A stretch of DNA of 64,000 nt from NCBI RefSeq assembly GCF_000212695.1, contig NC_015514.1, positions 2,914,001 through 2,978,000 on the forward strand, given 5' to 3'. This document shows, piece by piece, positions 31,482 through 40,081 of the stretch. The stretch comes from Cellulomonas fimi ATCC 484. GTDB taxonomy: Bacteria; Actinomycetota; Actinomycetes; Actinomycetales; Cellulomonadaceae. Position numbers and translations under genes: made by a program. How positions within the stretch are numbered: position 1 is the stretch's first letter; the number at the start of each line of letters is the position of its first letter. The notes below the pieces were generated by a model, which was not told where the DNA came from, did not search any database, and was given only the letters and a program-made list of their open reading frames with translations.

Positions 31482-33125
31482 TCAGCCGTAGTACTCGCCG
31501 TCCTCCTGGACGCCCTTCGCGTACTCCCAGTGCCACGGCTCGTAGGGGCCGCTGCCGCCGCGCTTCGCCCAGGCCGGGTTCTCCCAGCCGAACGCGGGGC
31601 CGTTCTCGGTGATCCAGGCCCACTTGGTGCCGGACGTCTGGTTCTGGCACAGGTCGATCGCCAGGCCCCAGCCGTGGTTGCTCTTGCCGGGCGCGGCGGC
31701 GAGGCCGCCCTTCTGCGCCTTGACGGCCCGCTGCTGCGCGAGCGAGCGATACCCCGAGCTCAGGCAGAGGTCGGCGCCGAACCGGGCGACGAACGCCTGG
31801 TTGAACTCGGCGAGCGAGACGGCGGCGTCGGCCCGCAGCTGCGTGTGCCCGTCCCAGAGCGTGCACAGGTCGGACGTCTTGAGCAGGCCGTTCTCGCCGG
31901 ACGGCCGCGTCGTGCCGTCGCAGTTCGCGAGCGCGGACCGCTCCTCCGAGCGGCTGGCCGCACCCGCGGCCGCCTGCCGCGCCGCGAGCGCGCCGTCGGC
32001 GGACACCAGGGACGACGGCGGCAGGATCGACAGCGACCCCGCGGTGAGCGCGGTGACCGTGTCCGGGAGGGTCGACTCGGCGAGCGCCGCGTCGGACCCG
32101 GGCAGGCCCACCCCGTCGAGCGCACCCTGGCTGACGGTCGGGATGACGACGGTGACGCCCGCGAGCGCACCGAGCACCCCGAGCCGGACCGCGGCGCGCG
32201 GCATGCGCGACATCCCGCGGCCCGCCGGGCGGGTCGCGGCCGACGCGCCGCGCGCGGAGCGCGTGGCCCGCTCGCCGGAGCGGTCGCGGTCGGTGCGCAC
32301 CGGCGGCTCGGCGTCGACGGCGCTCGCGGCGACGAGGCGCTCGGCGGCGGGCTCGTCGTCCTCGAACGTCAGGGGCGCCATCACGCTCGTCTCGGCGACG
32401 GCCGGCGTTCCGGCGGCACCGAGGGACGCGGGCTGCCCGACCGGGGCCGCAGCGGGGGCCGCCGTCCCGGACGACCAGGACGGCCACGACGACGACGGAG
32501 CCGGTGCGACGGGGGCGGGGCTCGCGGGCGCGCTCGCCTCGGCGGGGCGCCCCGCGAGGGGCCCCGGCGCCGGGAGCGTGGTGCGCGGAGCCGCGGGCTC
32601 GACGGGGCGCGGGGCCGACGTGCCGGGGGCCGTCGGGCGGAGCGCGTCGGCGGTGCGGGGGGCCGGCGCGTCCGCCGTGCGCGGGCCGGACGTGCTCACG
32701 GTGCGCGGGCCGGGCGCGCCGACCGTGCGCGCAGCGGGGCTGCTGACGGTGCGCGGACCAGGGGTGCTGACCGTGCGCGGGGCGGGCGGGCCACCCACGG
32801 ACCCGGGGGCGGGCAGCGTCCCGAGCCCGGCGGGGGCGGGCGTCGTGGCGCGGGGGCGCGACGACGGCCCGGACGTCACGCTGCCGGGCACGGGGAGGCC
32901 CGTGCGCGGCCCCGGGGCCGGCGGCACGGACGACGCGACGGCGGGCGCGGTCCGCGTCCAGGACGGGACGGCGGGCGGCTCGGCGGGGACGGACCGGCGC
33001 GACGCGGGGGCGACGGGCACCCCGGGCGGGGTGAGGACGGCGCTGGAGGCCTGCGCGCGACGCTCGGCCTCGCGGAGCTCGCGACGGGTCGGCCGTGCCG
33101 GGGTCGACTCTCGATCGGGCCCCAC
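31482..33125 (-). CDS. VanY-type D-alanyl-D-alanine carboxypeptidase, membrane-anchored
   Basis: This 547-aa protein has three parts. Residues 1-305 are cytoplasmic, Pro/Ala/Arg-rich and largely disordered, with an 8-residue repeat at ~116-187. A single membrane helix spans ~311-330. The last ~130 residues form the extracellular zinc peptidase, with Ser-Gly-Tyr-Arg-Ser, the metal motif Ser-Asn-His-Gly-Trp-Gly-Leu-Ala-Ile-Asp-Leu and Trp-His-Trp-Glu-Tyr. It would trim D-Ala from peptidoglycan stems. GTG 33125 has GGAGG 6 bases upstream. The cytoplasmic region is far longer than in typical VanY enzymes and may recruit division or kinase partners. Confidence 0.88.
   Translation of the reverse strand: MGPDRESTPARPTRRELREAERRAQASSAVLTPPGVPVAPASRRSVPAEPPAVPSWTRTAPAVASSVPPAPGPRTGLPVPGSVTSGPSSRPRATTPAPAGLGTLPAPGSVGGPPAPRTVSTPGPRTVSSPAARTVGAPGPRTVSTSGPRTADAPAPRTADALRPTAPGTSAPRPVEPAAPRTTLPAPGPLAGRPAEASAPASPAPVAPAPSSSWPSWSSGTAAPAAAPVGQPASLGAAGTPAVAETSVMAPLTFEDDEPAAERLVAASAVDAEPPVRTDRDRSGERATRSARGASAATRPAGRGMSRMPRAAVRLGVLGALAGVTVVIPTVSQGALDGVGLPGSDAALAESTLPDTVTALTAGSLSILPPSSLVSADGALAARQAAAGAASRSEERSALANCDGTTRPSGENGLLKTSDLCTLWDGHTQLRADAAVSLAEFNQAFVARFGADLCLSSGYRSLAQQRAVKAQKGGLAAAPGKSNHGWGLAIDLCQNQTSGTKWAWITENGPAFGWENPAWAKRGGSGPYEPWHWEYAKGVQEDGEYYG
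32565..32780. repeat. 24-bp coding repeat in the carboxypeptidase gene
   Basis: About nine in-frame units of ~24 bp encode an 8-residue motif of form Pro-Arg-Thr-Val-Ser-Thr-Pro-Gly. They become more diverged towards the C-terminal side (Pro-Arg-Thr-Ala-Asp-Ala-Pro-Ala, Pro-Arg-Pro-Val-Glu-Pro-Ala-Ala). Multiple Thr/Ser followed by Pro could be phosphorylation sites, but that is conjecture. Confidence 0.8.
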
Positions 33126-33503
33126 GACACCTCCACTCGCTCCCGCCGGGCTGTCCGGCTCTGCGCACGTGCGCGGTCGGGGAGCCCCAGGCTTCGGGCG
33201 GCTCCGGCGACCGCGGTCACGAAACCATAACGGGTCGCGGTCGCGCTTCCAAGCCCCCTGGACGGCCGTCCAACGCCGGCGCACGCCGACACGCGGTGCA
33301 TACCGGGCGCTTGCGACCGCGGGAGGTGCCACGAGCCACCCGTCCGGCGCGCCGACCGATGCCTCACCCCGACCGGCAGGCGACCCCGACCGGACGCGCC
33401 CCCGTCCGGCACGGGACCCGGACCGGGACGTGACCCCGACCGGCACGGGAGCCGCACGGGCACGTCGGCCTGACGTGTCAGGACCCCTCGACGCGCTCGT
33501 CGC
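33126..33503. other. 378-bp intergenic region with promoter and hairpin
   Basis: No gene is seen. Near 33220-33240 the minus strand reads GTTATGGTTTCGTGA, an AT-richer patch whose TATGGT may be the -10 box of the carboxypeptidase gene. The right half has repeated CCCCGACCGG motifs (33366-33445). An inverted repeat CACGTC/GACGTG at 33461-33477, 27 bases after the CNNM stop, may be the terminator of that operon. Confidence 0.5.
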
Positions 33504-34547
33504 TCAGAACGCCTGCCCGCGCTGCATCGCGTCGCGGACCTCGCCGACGAGCTCCTCGAGGATGTCCTCGAGGAACACGACCCCGACCGTCCGGCCCCCG
33601 TCGTCCACGCGCGCGAGGTGCGAGCCGGACCGCTGCATCGCGGCGAGCGCGTCCTCGACCTCGTCGCCCGGTGCGACGACCGCGAGCGCGCGCACCCGCC
33701 ACGGCGGCACGGGAAGGTGCCGTGCGTCGGCGTCGGCGTACAGCACGTCCTTGAGGTGCAGGTAGCCGGTGGGCGCGCCGCCCTCGTCGACCACGGGGAA
33801 CCGGCTGTACCCCGTGCGCGCGACGAGCCGCTCGACGTCGTCCGGAGTCCCCCCGGGGCCGACCGTGACGAGCGCGTCGACGGCCACCATGACGTCGCCC
33901 GCGGTGCGGTCCGAGAACTCGATGGCACCCGTGAGCAGGCCCTGCTCGTCCTCCAGCAGGCCCTCGGCCTGCGACCGCTCGACGATCGAGTGCACCTCCT
34001 GCGCGGTGAACGCCGACGAGACCTCGTCCTTCGGCTCGACGCCGACGAGGCGCAGCGCGTGGTTGGCGAGCCAGTTGAGCGCGCCGATGACGGGCCGCAC
34101 GACGCGCGCGATCCACACCAGCGGGGGCCCGAACACCAGCACGGCCCGCTCGGGACCCGCGACGGCGAGGTTCTTCGGCACCATCTCGCCGAGCACGACG
34201 TGCAGGTAGACGACGAGCGCGAGCGCGAGGACGAACGCGATCGGGTGCGTGAGGTCCTCGCTGACCCCCAGCGCGTGCAGCGGGTCCTCGATGAGGTGCG
34301 CGATCGCGGGCTCGGCGACGACGCCGAGGCTCGTCGAGCACACGGTGATGCCGAGCTGCGCGCACGCGAGCATGAGCGACACGTGCTCCATGGCCCACAG
34401 CACGGTCCGGGCCCGCCGGTCGCCGGCCTCGGCGAGCGGCTCGACCTGGCTGCGCCGCGCGGAGATGATCGCGAACTCGGCGCCGACGAAGAAGGCGTTG
34501 CCGGCGAGCAGCAGGACGCCGAGGACGAGGGCCGCGGTGCTGCTCAC
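33504..34547 (-). CDS. CNNM/CorC-HlyC family membrane protein
   Basis: This 347-aa protein has the CNNM transmembrane domain (about residues 1-180, four hydrophobic segments, with Val-Leu-Gly-Glu-Met-Val-Pro-Lys-Asn-Leu-Ala). A pair of CBS domains follows (Gly-Tyr-Ser-Arg-Phe-Pro-Val-Val and Val-Gly-Val-Val-Phe-Leu-Glu-Asp-Ile-Leu-Glu-Glu-Leu-Val-Gly-Glu). The CorC-type C-terminal domain of longer paralogues is absent. Family members are linked to Mg2+ or Co2+ export or sensing. The start is GTG 34547, overlapping the upstream paralogue's stop as GTGA. Confidence 0.92.
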   Translation of the reverse strand: MSSTAALVLGVLLLAGNAFFVGAEFAIISARRSQVEPLAEAGDRRARTVLWAMEHVSLMLACAQLGITVCSTSLGVVAEPAIAHLIEDPLHALGVSEDLTHPIAFVLALALVVYLHVVLGEMVPKNLAVAGPERAVLVFGPPLVWIARVVRPVIGALNWLANHALRLVGVEPKDEVSSAFTAQEVHSIVERSQAEGLLEDEQGLLTGAIEFSDRTAGDVMVAVDALVTVGPGGTPDDVERLVARTGYSRFPVVDEGGAPTGYLHLKDVLYADADARHLPVPPWRVRALAVVAPGDEVEDALAAMQRSGSHLARVDDGGRTVGVVFLEDILEELVGEVRDAMQRGQAF

Positions 34548-35872
34548 GCGCCCTCCCCCGCGTCGTCGCCGTCCGGCACGGCCTGCACGCGCACGCGCTC
34601 GACGCGCCGCCCGGCCATGCGCTCCACGACGATCCGCACCCGGTCGACCTCGACCTCGTCGCCCTGGGCGGGGATGCGTCCGAGCCGGTGCATGAGCAGC
34701 CCGCCGAGCGTCTCGTAGGGACCGTCGTCGGGCACGCGCAGCCCGGTCACCTCGGCGAGCTCGTCGGGCCGCAGCACCCCGGCCAGCACCCAGGAGCCGT
34801 CGGCGGCGCGGGCGGCGGACTGGCGGCGGCGGTCGTGCTCGTCGGCGACGTCGCCCACGAGCTCCTCGACGACGTCCTCCAGGGTCACGACGCCCGACGT
34901 GCCGCCGTACTCGTCGACCACGACGGCGATCTGGTCGCCCTGCTCGCGCAGCTCGACGAGCAGCGGTCCGAGGTGCACGGTCTCCGGGACGCGGGCGACC
35001 TCGGCCATGAGCGCGGCGGCGGGGACCTCGGCACGCCGCTCGTAGGGCACCGCGACCGCGCGGCGCAGGTGGACGAGGCCGACGACGTCGTCCGCGGAGT
35101 CGCCGATGACGAGGAACCGCGAGTGCCCGCTGGTGCGCGCGAGCGCGACCACGTCGGCCGCGGAGTCCTCGTCGCGGCGCACCACGACGAGCCGCTGGCG
35201 GTCGGTCATGACGTCGACGGCCGTCAGCGCGGTGAACTCGACCGAGTTGATGAGAAGCGTCGCGGTGGACTCGTCGAGCGTGCCGACCTCGGCCGAACGG
35301 CGCACGAGCGCGGCGAGCTCCTGCGGCGACCGCCCGCCCGAGAGCTCCTCGCGCGGCTCGACGCCGACGCGCCGCAGCAGGGCGTTCGCGCTGCCGTTGA
35401 ACAGGGCGATGAGGGGGCGCAGCGTCGTGGTGAAGCCGCGCTGCAGCGGGGCGACGGCGCGCGCGGTACCCATCGGGCGGCTGATCGCGAAGTTCTTCGG
35501 GATGAGCTCGCCGACGACCATGGAGAACCCGTTGACGAGCACGAGCGCGAGCAGCCCGGCGACGGCCCCGCCGACGACGTCCCCGAGGAACGACCCCTCG
35601 AGCGGCCCGCCGAGCAGCCGGACGACCGCGGGCTGGGTCGTGTAGCCGAGCAGGATCGTGGTGATCGTGATGCCGACCTGCGCGCCGGACAGCTCGGTGG
35701 ACAGCCGCCGCAGCGCCTTGAGCACGGACTGGCCGCGCCGGTCGTCGGGGCGGGTCTGCTTGTCGACGACACCGGGGTCGAGCGTCACGAGGGAGAACTC
35801 GGCGGCCACGAAGACCGCGGTGCCCAGCGTGAGGACGACGCCGAGCCCGACGAGGAGCCACTCCGTCAGCAC
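34544..35872 (-). CDS. CNNM/CorC-HlyC family protein with C-terminal CorC domain
   Basis: This 442-aa paralogue of the next gene has a CNNM transmembrane domain ([11 protein letters not shown]). Two CBS domains follow ([18 protein letters not shown]). A ~85-residue CorC/HlyC domain at the end contains [12 protein letters not shown]. The start is GTG 35872 without a strong ribosome site. Such tandem long/short pairs are common in actinobacteria, and the two may form a heterodimer. Upstream (35873-36167) lies a divergent promoter region shared with the response regulator. Confidence 0.92.
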   Translation of the reverse strand: MLTEWLLVGLGVVLTLGTAVFVAAEFSLVTLDPGVVDKQTRPDDRRGQSVLKALRRLSTELSGAQVGITITTILLGYTTQPAVVRLLGGPLEGSFLGDVVGGAVAGLLALVLVNGFSMVVGELIPKNFAISRPMGTARAVAPLQRGFTTTLRPLIALFNGSANALLRRVGVEPREELSGGRSPQELAALVRRSAEVGTLDESTATLLINSVEFTALTAVDVMTDRQRLVVVRRDEDSAADVVALARTSGHSRFLVIGDSADDVVGLVHLRRAVAVPYERRAEVPAAALMAEVARVPETVHLGPLLVELREQGDQIAVVVDEYGGTSGVVTLEDVVEELVGDVADEHDRRRQSAARAADGSWVLAGVLRPDELAEVTGLRVPDDGPYETLGGLLMHRLGRIPAQGDEVEVDRVRIVVERMAGRRVERVRVQAVPDGDDAGEGA

Positions 35873-36167
35873 GGCGCACCGTCCGGGGTCGACGAGCTCG
35901 GGTCGGTCGGGAGGAGGGGGACACGGGAGCCGGCGTGGTCGCCCCCGGGCTCGTCGGCCCGGGCGGGACGCCGGCAGCTACTTGAGCCGCTCATGGTGGC
36001 GACATCCTACGAGGAAGGCCGCGCGCACGCCGGGGGTGGACGCCGCGTTACGGCGACGCGCCCTGCACGGGTCCGACACGTTCTCTTCCCTGCTCCCACG
36101 CGCCTTCCCCCCGCGTCGTGCCACGTGGATGCGGGTGCGAGGAGACCCGCTGTGCCACCCTGACGTC

Positions 36168-36923
36168 ATGGTGAACAGCAGCGGTACGCAGGTGCCCGGC
36201 GCGCCCGCGACGACCGTCCTCGTGGTGGAGGACGAGCCCGCCATCGCCCAGGCCGTCGCCCACCGGTTCTCGGCGGAGGGGTGGCGGGTCGAGGTGGCCG
36301 CCGACGGGCCGTCCGGGGTGAGCGCGGCGACGCGCGTGCAGCCGGACCTCGTCGTCCTCGACGTCATGCTCCCCGGCATCGACGGGCTGGAGGTGTGCCG
36401 GCAGATCCAGGCCGAGCGCCCCGTCCCGGTGCTCATGCTCACGGCGCGCGACGACGAGACGGACATGCTCGTCGGGCTCGGCGTCGGCGCGGACGACTAC
36501 ATGACCAAGCCGTTCTCGATGCGCGAGCTCGTGGCGCGCACGAAGGCGCTGCTGCGGCGGCAGGAGCGCGCGGCCCGGGCCGCCGAGATCGCGGTGGCGG
36601 CGGTGCCCGACCCGCCGCTGGTGATCGGTGACGTGACGGTCGACCGGGCGCAGCGGCGCGTCACGCGCGGCGACCGCGAGGTGCACCTGACACCGACGGA
36701 GTTCGACCTGCTGGTCGCGCTCGCGAACTCCTCGCGCACCGTCCTGACCCGTGAGCGCCTGCTGGCCGAGGTGTGGGACTGGGTCGACGCGAGCGGCACC
36801 CGGACCGTGGACTCGCACGTCAAGGCGCTGCGGCGCAAGCTCGGGGCGGACCTGATCCGCACCGTGCACGGCGTGGGGTACGCGTTCGAGCCCGCCGACG
36901 AGGCCGGGGCCGGCGGGTCGTGA
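36168..36923 (+). CDS. OmpR/PhoB-family response regulator
   Basis: This 251-aa two-component regulator has a receiver domain (~17-130) with acidic Glu21-Asp22, phospho-acceptor Asp65, Thr in Met-Leu-Thr-Ala and Lys in Tyr-Met-Thr-Lys-Pro-Phe. The winged-helix DNA-binding domain is at ~150-245 (Leu-Thr-Pro-Thr-Glu-Phe-Asp-Leu-Leu; Arg-Thr-Val-Asp-Ser-His-Val-Lys-Ala-Leu-Arg-Arg-Lys). The start is ATG 36168, preceded by CACCCT 6 bases upstream and no ribosome site, so possibly leaderless. Its stop overlaps the kinase start as GTGA. The stimulus is unknown. Confidence 0.95.
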   Translation: MVNSSGTQVPGAPATTVLVVEDEPAIAQAVAHRFSAEGWRVEVAADGPSGVSAATRVQPDLVVLDVMLPGIDGLEVCRQIQAERPVPVLMLTARDDETDMLVGLGVGADDYMTKPFSMRELVARTKALLRRQERAARAAEIAVAAVPDPPLVIGDVTVDRAQRRVTRGDREVHLTPTEFDLLVALANSSRTVLTRERLLAEVWDWVDASGTRTVDSHVKALRRKLGADLIRTVHGVGYAFEPADEAGAGGS

Positions 36924-38005
36924 GCGCCGTTCCGCGCCACGTGCGCGGCGAGGGTCGGGCGCGACTGCCGGACGTGCGCCCGCTGGACCGGTTCCGCTCG
37001 ATCAAGATCAAGCTGGGCGTGCTGGTGGCCGCGTCGGTCGCGCTCGCGTCGTTCGTGACGTGGGTGGGGCTGTCGCAGTTCCACCTGGGGCCGAGCCGCA
37101 CGCTGCCGATCGCGATCGCCGTCTCGCTCGTGGTGACGCAGCTCCTGGCCCGGGGCATGACGTCGCCGCTGCGCGAGATGACGCACGCGGCGGGCCGCAT
37201 GGCGGAGGGCGACTACAGCGGGCGCGTGCGGGCGACGAGCGCGGACGAGGTGGGGCAGCTCGCGGACGCGTTCAACACGATGGCGGACGACCTCGAGCAG
37301 GCGGACACGTTCCGCCGGGAGCTCGTCGCGAACGTCGCGCACGAGCTGCGCACACCCGTGACGGCGCTGCAGGCCCAGCTGGAGAACATCGTCGACGGCG
37401 TGAGCGACCCGGACCCGGTGACGATGCAGGCGGCGCTCGCGCAGACGGAGCGGCTGGGCCGCCTCGTGACGTACCTGCTCGACCTGTCCCGGCTGGAGGC
37501 GGGTGCGGTGCCGCTGCAGGTCGAGGAGGTCCGGCTGGACGAGTTCCTGCAGGAGGCCGCCGACGGCGCGACGCTCGTCGGGGCGACGAAGCGGCTGCAC
37601 TTCCCGGTGGTCGTGGACCCGCCCGACCTGACGGTCGAGGCCGACCGCGAGCGCCTGCACCAGGTCGTGGCGAACCTCCTGCACAACGCGGTGCGGCACT
37701 CCCCGCCGGACGACGAGGTGCGGCTGGTGGCGACGCGCGTGGGCCCGGACGTGCGGATCGACGTGGTGGACCACGGGCCGGGGATCGCGCCGGAGCAGCG
37801 TGCGCACGTGTTCGAGCGGTTCGTTCGGGGCAACACCCCCGCGATCACGGGCCAGGGGTCGACGGGCGGGACGGGGCTGGGGCTCGCGATCGTGCGCTGG
37901 GCGGTCGCGCTGCACGGGGGCCGGATCGAGGTCGCCGACGCGGGTCCCGGGTGCACGATGCGCGTGACCCTGCCGGCGCAGGGGCGCGCTCGCTCCGCCG
38001 GGTGA
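36920..38005 (+). CDS. Sensor histidine kinase, HAMP type
   Basis: This is a 361-aa membrane kinase. Two hydrophobic segments at ~32-50 and ~62-78 enclose a very short outside loop of about a dozen residues, so sensing is probably intramembrane or through partners. A HAMP domain follows, then the phospho-acceptor His141 in Asn-Val-Ala-His-Glu-Leu-Arg-Thr-Pro. The ATPase has Asn-Leu-Leu-His-Asn-Ala, Asp-His-Gly-Pro-Gly-Ile and Gly-Thr-Gly-Leu-Gly-Leu-Ala-Ile boxes. It is translationally coupled to the response regulator upstream. Confidence 0.94.
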   Translation: MSAVPRHVRGEGRARLPDVRPLDRFRSIKIKLGVLVAASVALASFVTWVGLSQFHLGPSRTLPIAIAVSLVVTQLLARGMTSPLREMTHAAGRMAEGDYSGRVRATSADEVGQLADAFNTMADDLEQADTFRRELVANVAHELRTPVTALQAQLENIVDGVSDPDPVTMQAALAQTERLGRLVTYLLDLSRLEAGAVPLQVEEVRLDEFLQEAADGATLVGATKRLHFPVVVDPPDLTVEADRERLHQVVANLLHNAVRHSPPDDEVRLVATRVGPDVRIDVVDHGPGIAPEQRAHVFERFVRGNTPAITGQGSTGGTGLGLAIVRWAVALHGGRIEVADAGPGCTMRVTLPAQGRARSAG

Positions 38006-38015
38006 TTGTTCTAGT

Positions 38016-38034
38016 CGCGATATAACAGTAGGGT
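38016..38034 (+). promoter_or_regulatory. ABC exporter promoter with PadR-type motif
   Basis: CGCGATATAAC (38016-38026) is followed by the -10 box TAGGGT (38029-38034) and, seven bases later, the ATG of the ATPase gene. The 11-mer recurs exactly (on the minus strand) upstream of the DUF4097-PadR operon at 47569-47559. Confidence 0.65.
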
Positions 38035-38041
38035 CGGCCGC

Positions 38042-39010
38042 ATGGCCCTCCCGTCGACGAACCCGGCCGCCCCGGGCACCGACCGCACGATCCGCGTGGA
38101 CCACCTGTCGAAGTCGTTCGGCCAGGTCCGCGCGGTCGACGACCTCTCGTTCGAGGTGCACCCCGGCCGCGTCACCGGCTTCCTCGGCCCCAACGGCGCG
38201 GGCAAGACCACGACGCTGCGGATGCTGCTGGGCCTCGTGCGGCCGACGTCGGGCACCGCGACCATCGGCGGCCTGCCGTACGGGCGGATCCGCCGCCCCC
38301 TGCGGACCGTCGGCGCGGCGCTCGAGGCCGCGAGCTTCCACCCGGGACGCACCGCGCTCGACCACCTGCGCACGTACGCGCCGCAGGTCGGCGTGCCCGA
38401 CCCGCGCGCCCAGGAGGTGCTCGACCTCGTCGGGCTCACGGACGCGGCCCGGCGCCGCGTCGGCGGCTTCTCGCTCGGCATGCGGCAGCGGCTCGCGCTC
38501 GCGACGACCCTGCTCGGCGACCCGCCCGTCCTGCTCCTCGACGAGCCGGCCAACGGCCTGGACCCCGAGGGCATCCGGTGGCTGCGCGGGTTCCTGCGCG
38601 CCCTCGCCGCCGAGGGGCGCACGGTCCTCGTCTCGAGCCACGTGCTGTCCGAGGTCGAGCAGACGGTGGACGACGTCGTGATCATCGCGCGCGGCCGCCT
38701 CGTGCACGCGTCGTCCCTGGCGGACCTCGCCCGGCTCGCCCGGCCGCACGTCACGGTCGCCTCGCCCGACGCCGCGGGCCTGGCCGCTCTCGTCGAGCGC
38801 GCCGGCTGGTCGCGCGCCCCGGGCGGACGGACCCTCGCACCCGGAGCGGTCGAGCTCGTCGACGTCGACGCCGCGACCGTGGGCGCCGCGGCGTTCGGGG
38901 CGCGCCTCGAGCTGCACGAGCTGAGCACGCGCGACCCCGGGCTGGAGGGGCTGTTCCTCGAGCTCGTGGACGGTCCCGCCGCGGACGCGACCCGGACGGT
39001 GGCCGCCTGA
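38042..39010 (+). CDS. ABC transporter ATPase (drug/antibiotic exporter type)
   Basis: This 322-aa ATP-binding protein has Walker A Gly-Pro-Asn-Gly-Ala-Gly-Lys-Thr at 49-56, signature Phe-Ser-Leu-Gly-Met-Arg-Gln-Arg and Walker B Leu-Leu-Leu-Asp-Glu-Pro-Ala-Asn-Gly-Leu-Asp. The switch His is in Val-Ser-Ser-His-Val-Leu-Ser-Glu. A ~90-residue C-terminal extension is typical of DrrA/CcmA-type exporters. ATG 38042 is probably leaderless (-10 box TAGGGT). The stop overlaps the permease start by one base. The substrate is unknown, and the shared promoter motif suggests control by the PadR protein at 46102-46710. Confidence 0.93.
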   Translation: MALPSTNPAAPGTDRTIRVDHLSKSFGQVRAVDDLSFEVHPGRVTGFLGPNGAGKTTTLRMLLGLVRPTSGTATIGGLPYGRIRRPLRTVGAALEAASFHPGRTALDHLRTYAPQVGVPDPRAQEVLDLVGLTDAARRRVGGFSLGMRQRLALATTLLGDPPVLLLDEPANGLDPEGIRWLRGFLRALAAEGRTVLVSSHVLSEVEQTVDDVVIIARGRLVHASSLADLARLARPHVTVASPDAAGLAALVERAGWSRAPGGRTLAPGAVELVDVDAATVGAAAFGARLELHELSTRDPGLEGLFLELVDGPAADATRTVAA

Positions 39011-39819
39011 TGGGCGCCGCGCTGCGCACCGAGTACCGCAAGCTCGTCACGACGCGCCTGTGGTGGATCCTGCTGCTCGCCATGGTCGGGTACATGGGCT
39101 TCCTGTCCGCGATCATGGCGTGGGCCGTGACGCAGGGCGCGGACATGACGGGCGGCGCCGGCGGCGACGCCCCGCCGCTCGGTCCCGACGCCGTCGTGCG
39201 GGCCGTCTACACGATCTCCGTGACGTTCGGGTACGTGTTCCCGCTGGTCGTGGGCGCGCTGAGCGTCGCGTCGGAGTTCCGCCACCAGACGATCACGCCG
39301 ACGCTGCTGGCCGAGCCGCGGCGCGACGTGGTCGTCGGGGCCAAGCTCGTGGCGGGTGCCGCGGTCGGCCTGCTGTTCGGGCTCGCGGGGACCGCCGCGG
39401 CCGCGGGCGTCGGGGCGGGCGTCCTCGCGCTGCTCGGCGAGCCGACGTTCCTCGACGTCGGCTCGACGTGGGGCACCCTCGCGCTGTCGACGGTCGCGCT
39501 CGCGCTCTGGGCCGTCGTGGGCGTGGGCTTCGGCGCGCTGCTGCCGAACCAGGTCGCGGTCGTCGTCGTCGTGCTGGCGTTCACGCAGTTCGTCGAACCC
39601 GTGCTGCGCTTCGTGCTCGTGCTGACCTCGTGGGGTGGCGACGTCGCGAAGTTCCTCCCCGGGGCGGCCGGCGAGGCGGTCTCCGGCGGCAGCTTCTACT
39701 CGGAGTCGGGCCTCGGGGAGCTGCTCGAGCCGTGGCAGGGGGCGCTGGTCCTGCTGGGCTACGCGGTGGCCTTCGCGGTCGTCGGCCGGCTCACGACGTT
39801 CCGTCGCGATATCACCTGA
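39010..39819 (+). CDS. ABC-2 type permease
   Basis: This is a 269-aa membrane partner of the upstream ATPase. It has six hydrophobic segments, with Thr-Glu-Tyr-Arg-Lys-Leu before the first helix and Ser-Glu-Phe-Arg-His-Gln-Thr-Ile-Thr-Pro-Thr in the coupling loop, both usual in ABC-2 permeases. It ends in a short basic tail. The start ATG shares one base with the upstream TGA. The last codons contain CGCGATATC by coincidence of Arg-Asp-Ile coding. Confidence 0.92.
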   Translation: MGAALRTEYRKLVTTRLWWILLLAMVGYMGFLSAIMAWAVTQGADMTGGAGGDAPPLGPDAVVRAVYTISVTFGYVFPLVVGALSVASEFRHQTITPTLLAEPRRDVVVGAKLVAGAAVGLLFGLAGTAAAAGVGAGVLALLGEPTFLDVGSTWGTLALSTVALALWAVVGVGFGALLPNQVAVVVVVLAFTQFVEPVLRFVLVLTSWGGDVAKFLPGAAGEAVSGGSFYSESGLGELLEPWQGALVLLGYAVAFAVVGRLTTFRRDIT

Positions 39820-39931
39820 CGGACCGACGTCGTCTCACCCCTCGTCGCACCCAGGGCGAGGCATGACCTCCCGGGCGTCGCACGGACCTCACCTTGAGGC
39901 CCCGCCGGGGGCGCCGTTGCCCGCCGTTGAC

Positions 39932-40030
39932 CCTGGTGTGCCGACCAGGTGAAGACCGCGGACGGATCCGCTCGGGACCCCCCGCCCGGCCGGGTGCGCG
40001 GCGCCGCAGGCCGTAATGTTGTCATCAACA
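39932..40030 (+). promoter_or_regulatory. kgd upstream region with two inverted repeats and -10 box
   Basis: CCTGGT-GTGCCG-ACCAGG (39932-39949) is a perfect 6-6-6 inverted repeat. Further down, TAATGT (40014-40019) is a plausible -10 box, overlapped by TGTTG-TCAT-CAACA (40017-40030). These lie between the ABC permease and kgd. Either repeat could be an operator, but I recognise no specific regulator. Confidence 0.45.
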
Positions 40031-40081
40031 GATCCGGCGACGACGCGGTCACGAACCGCAGCGGAAGTGGGCGATCCCAGC

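Noticed and set aside
39803..39811. CGCGATATC near the ABC permease stop as another PadR site
   Set aside because: It falls inside the coding sequence (Arg-Asp-Ile), lacks the TAAC part of the motif and precedes no promoter-like sequence.
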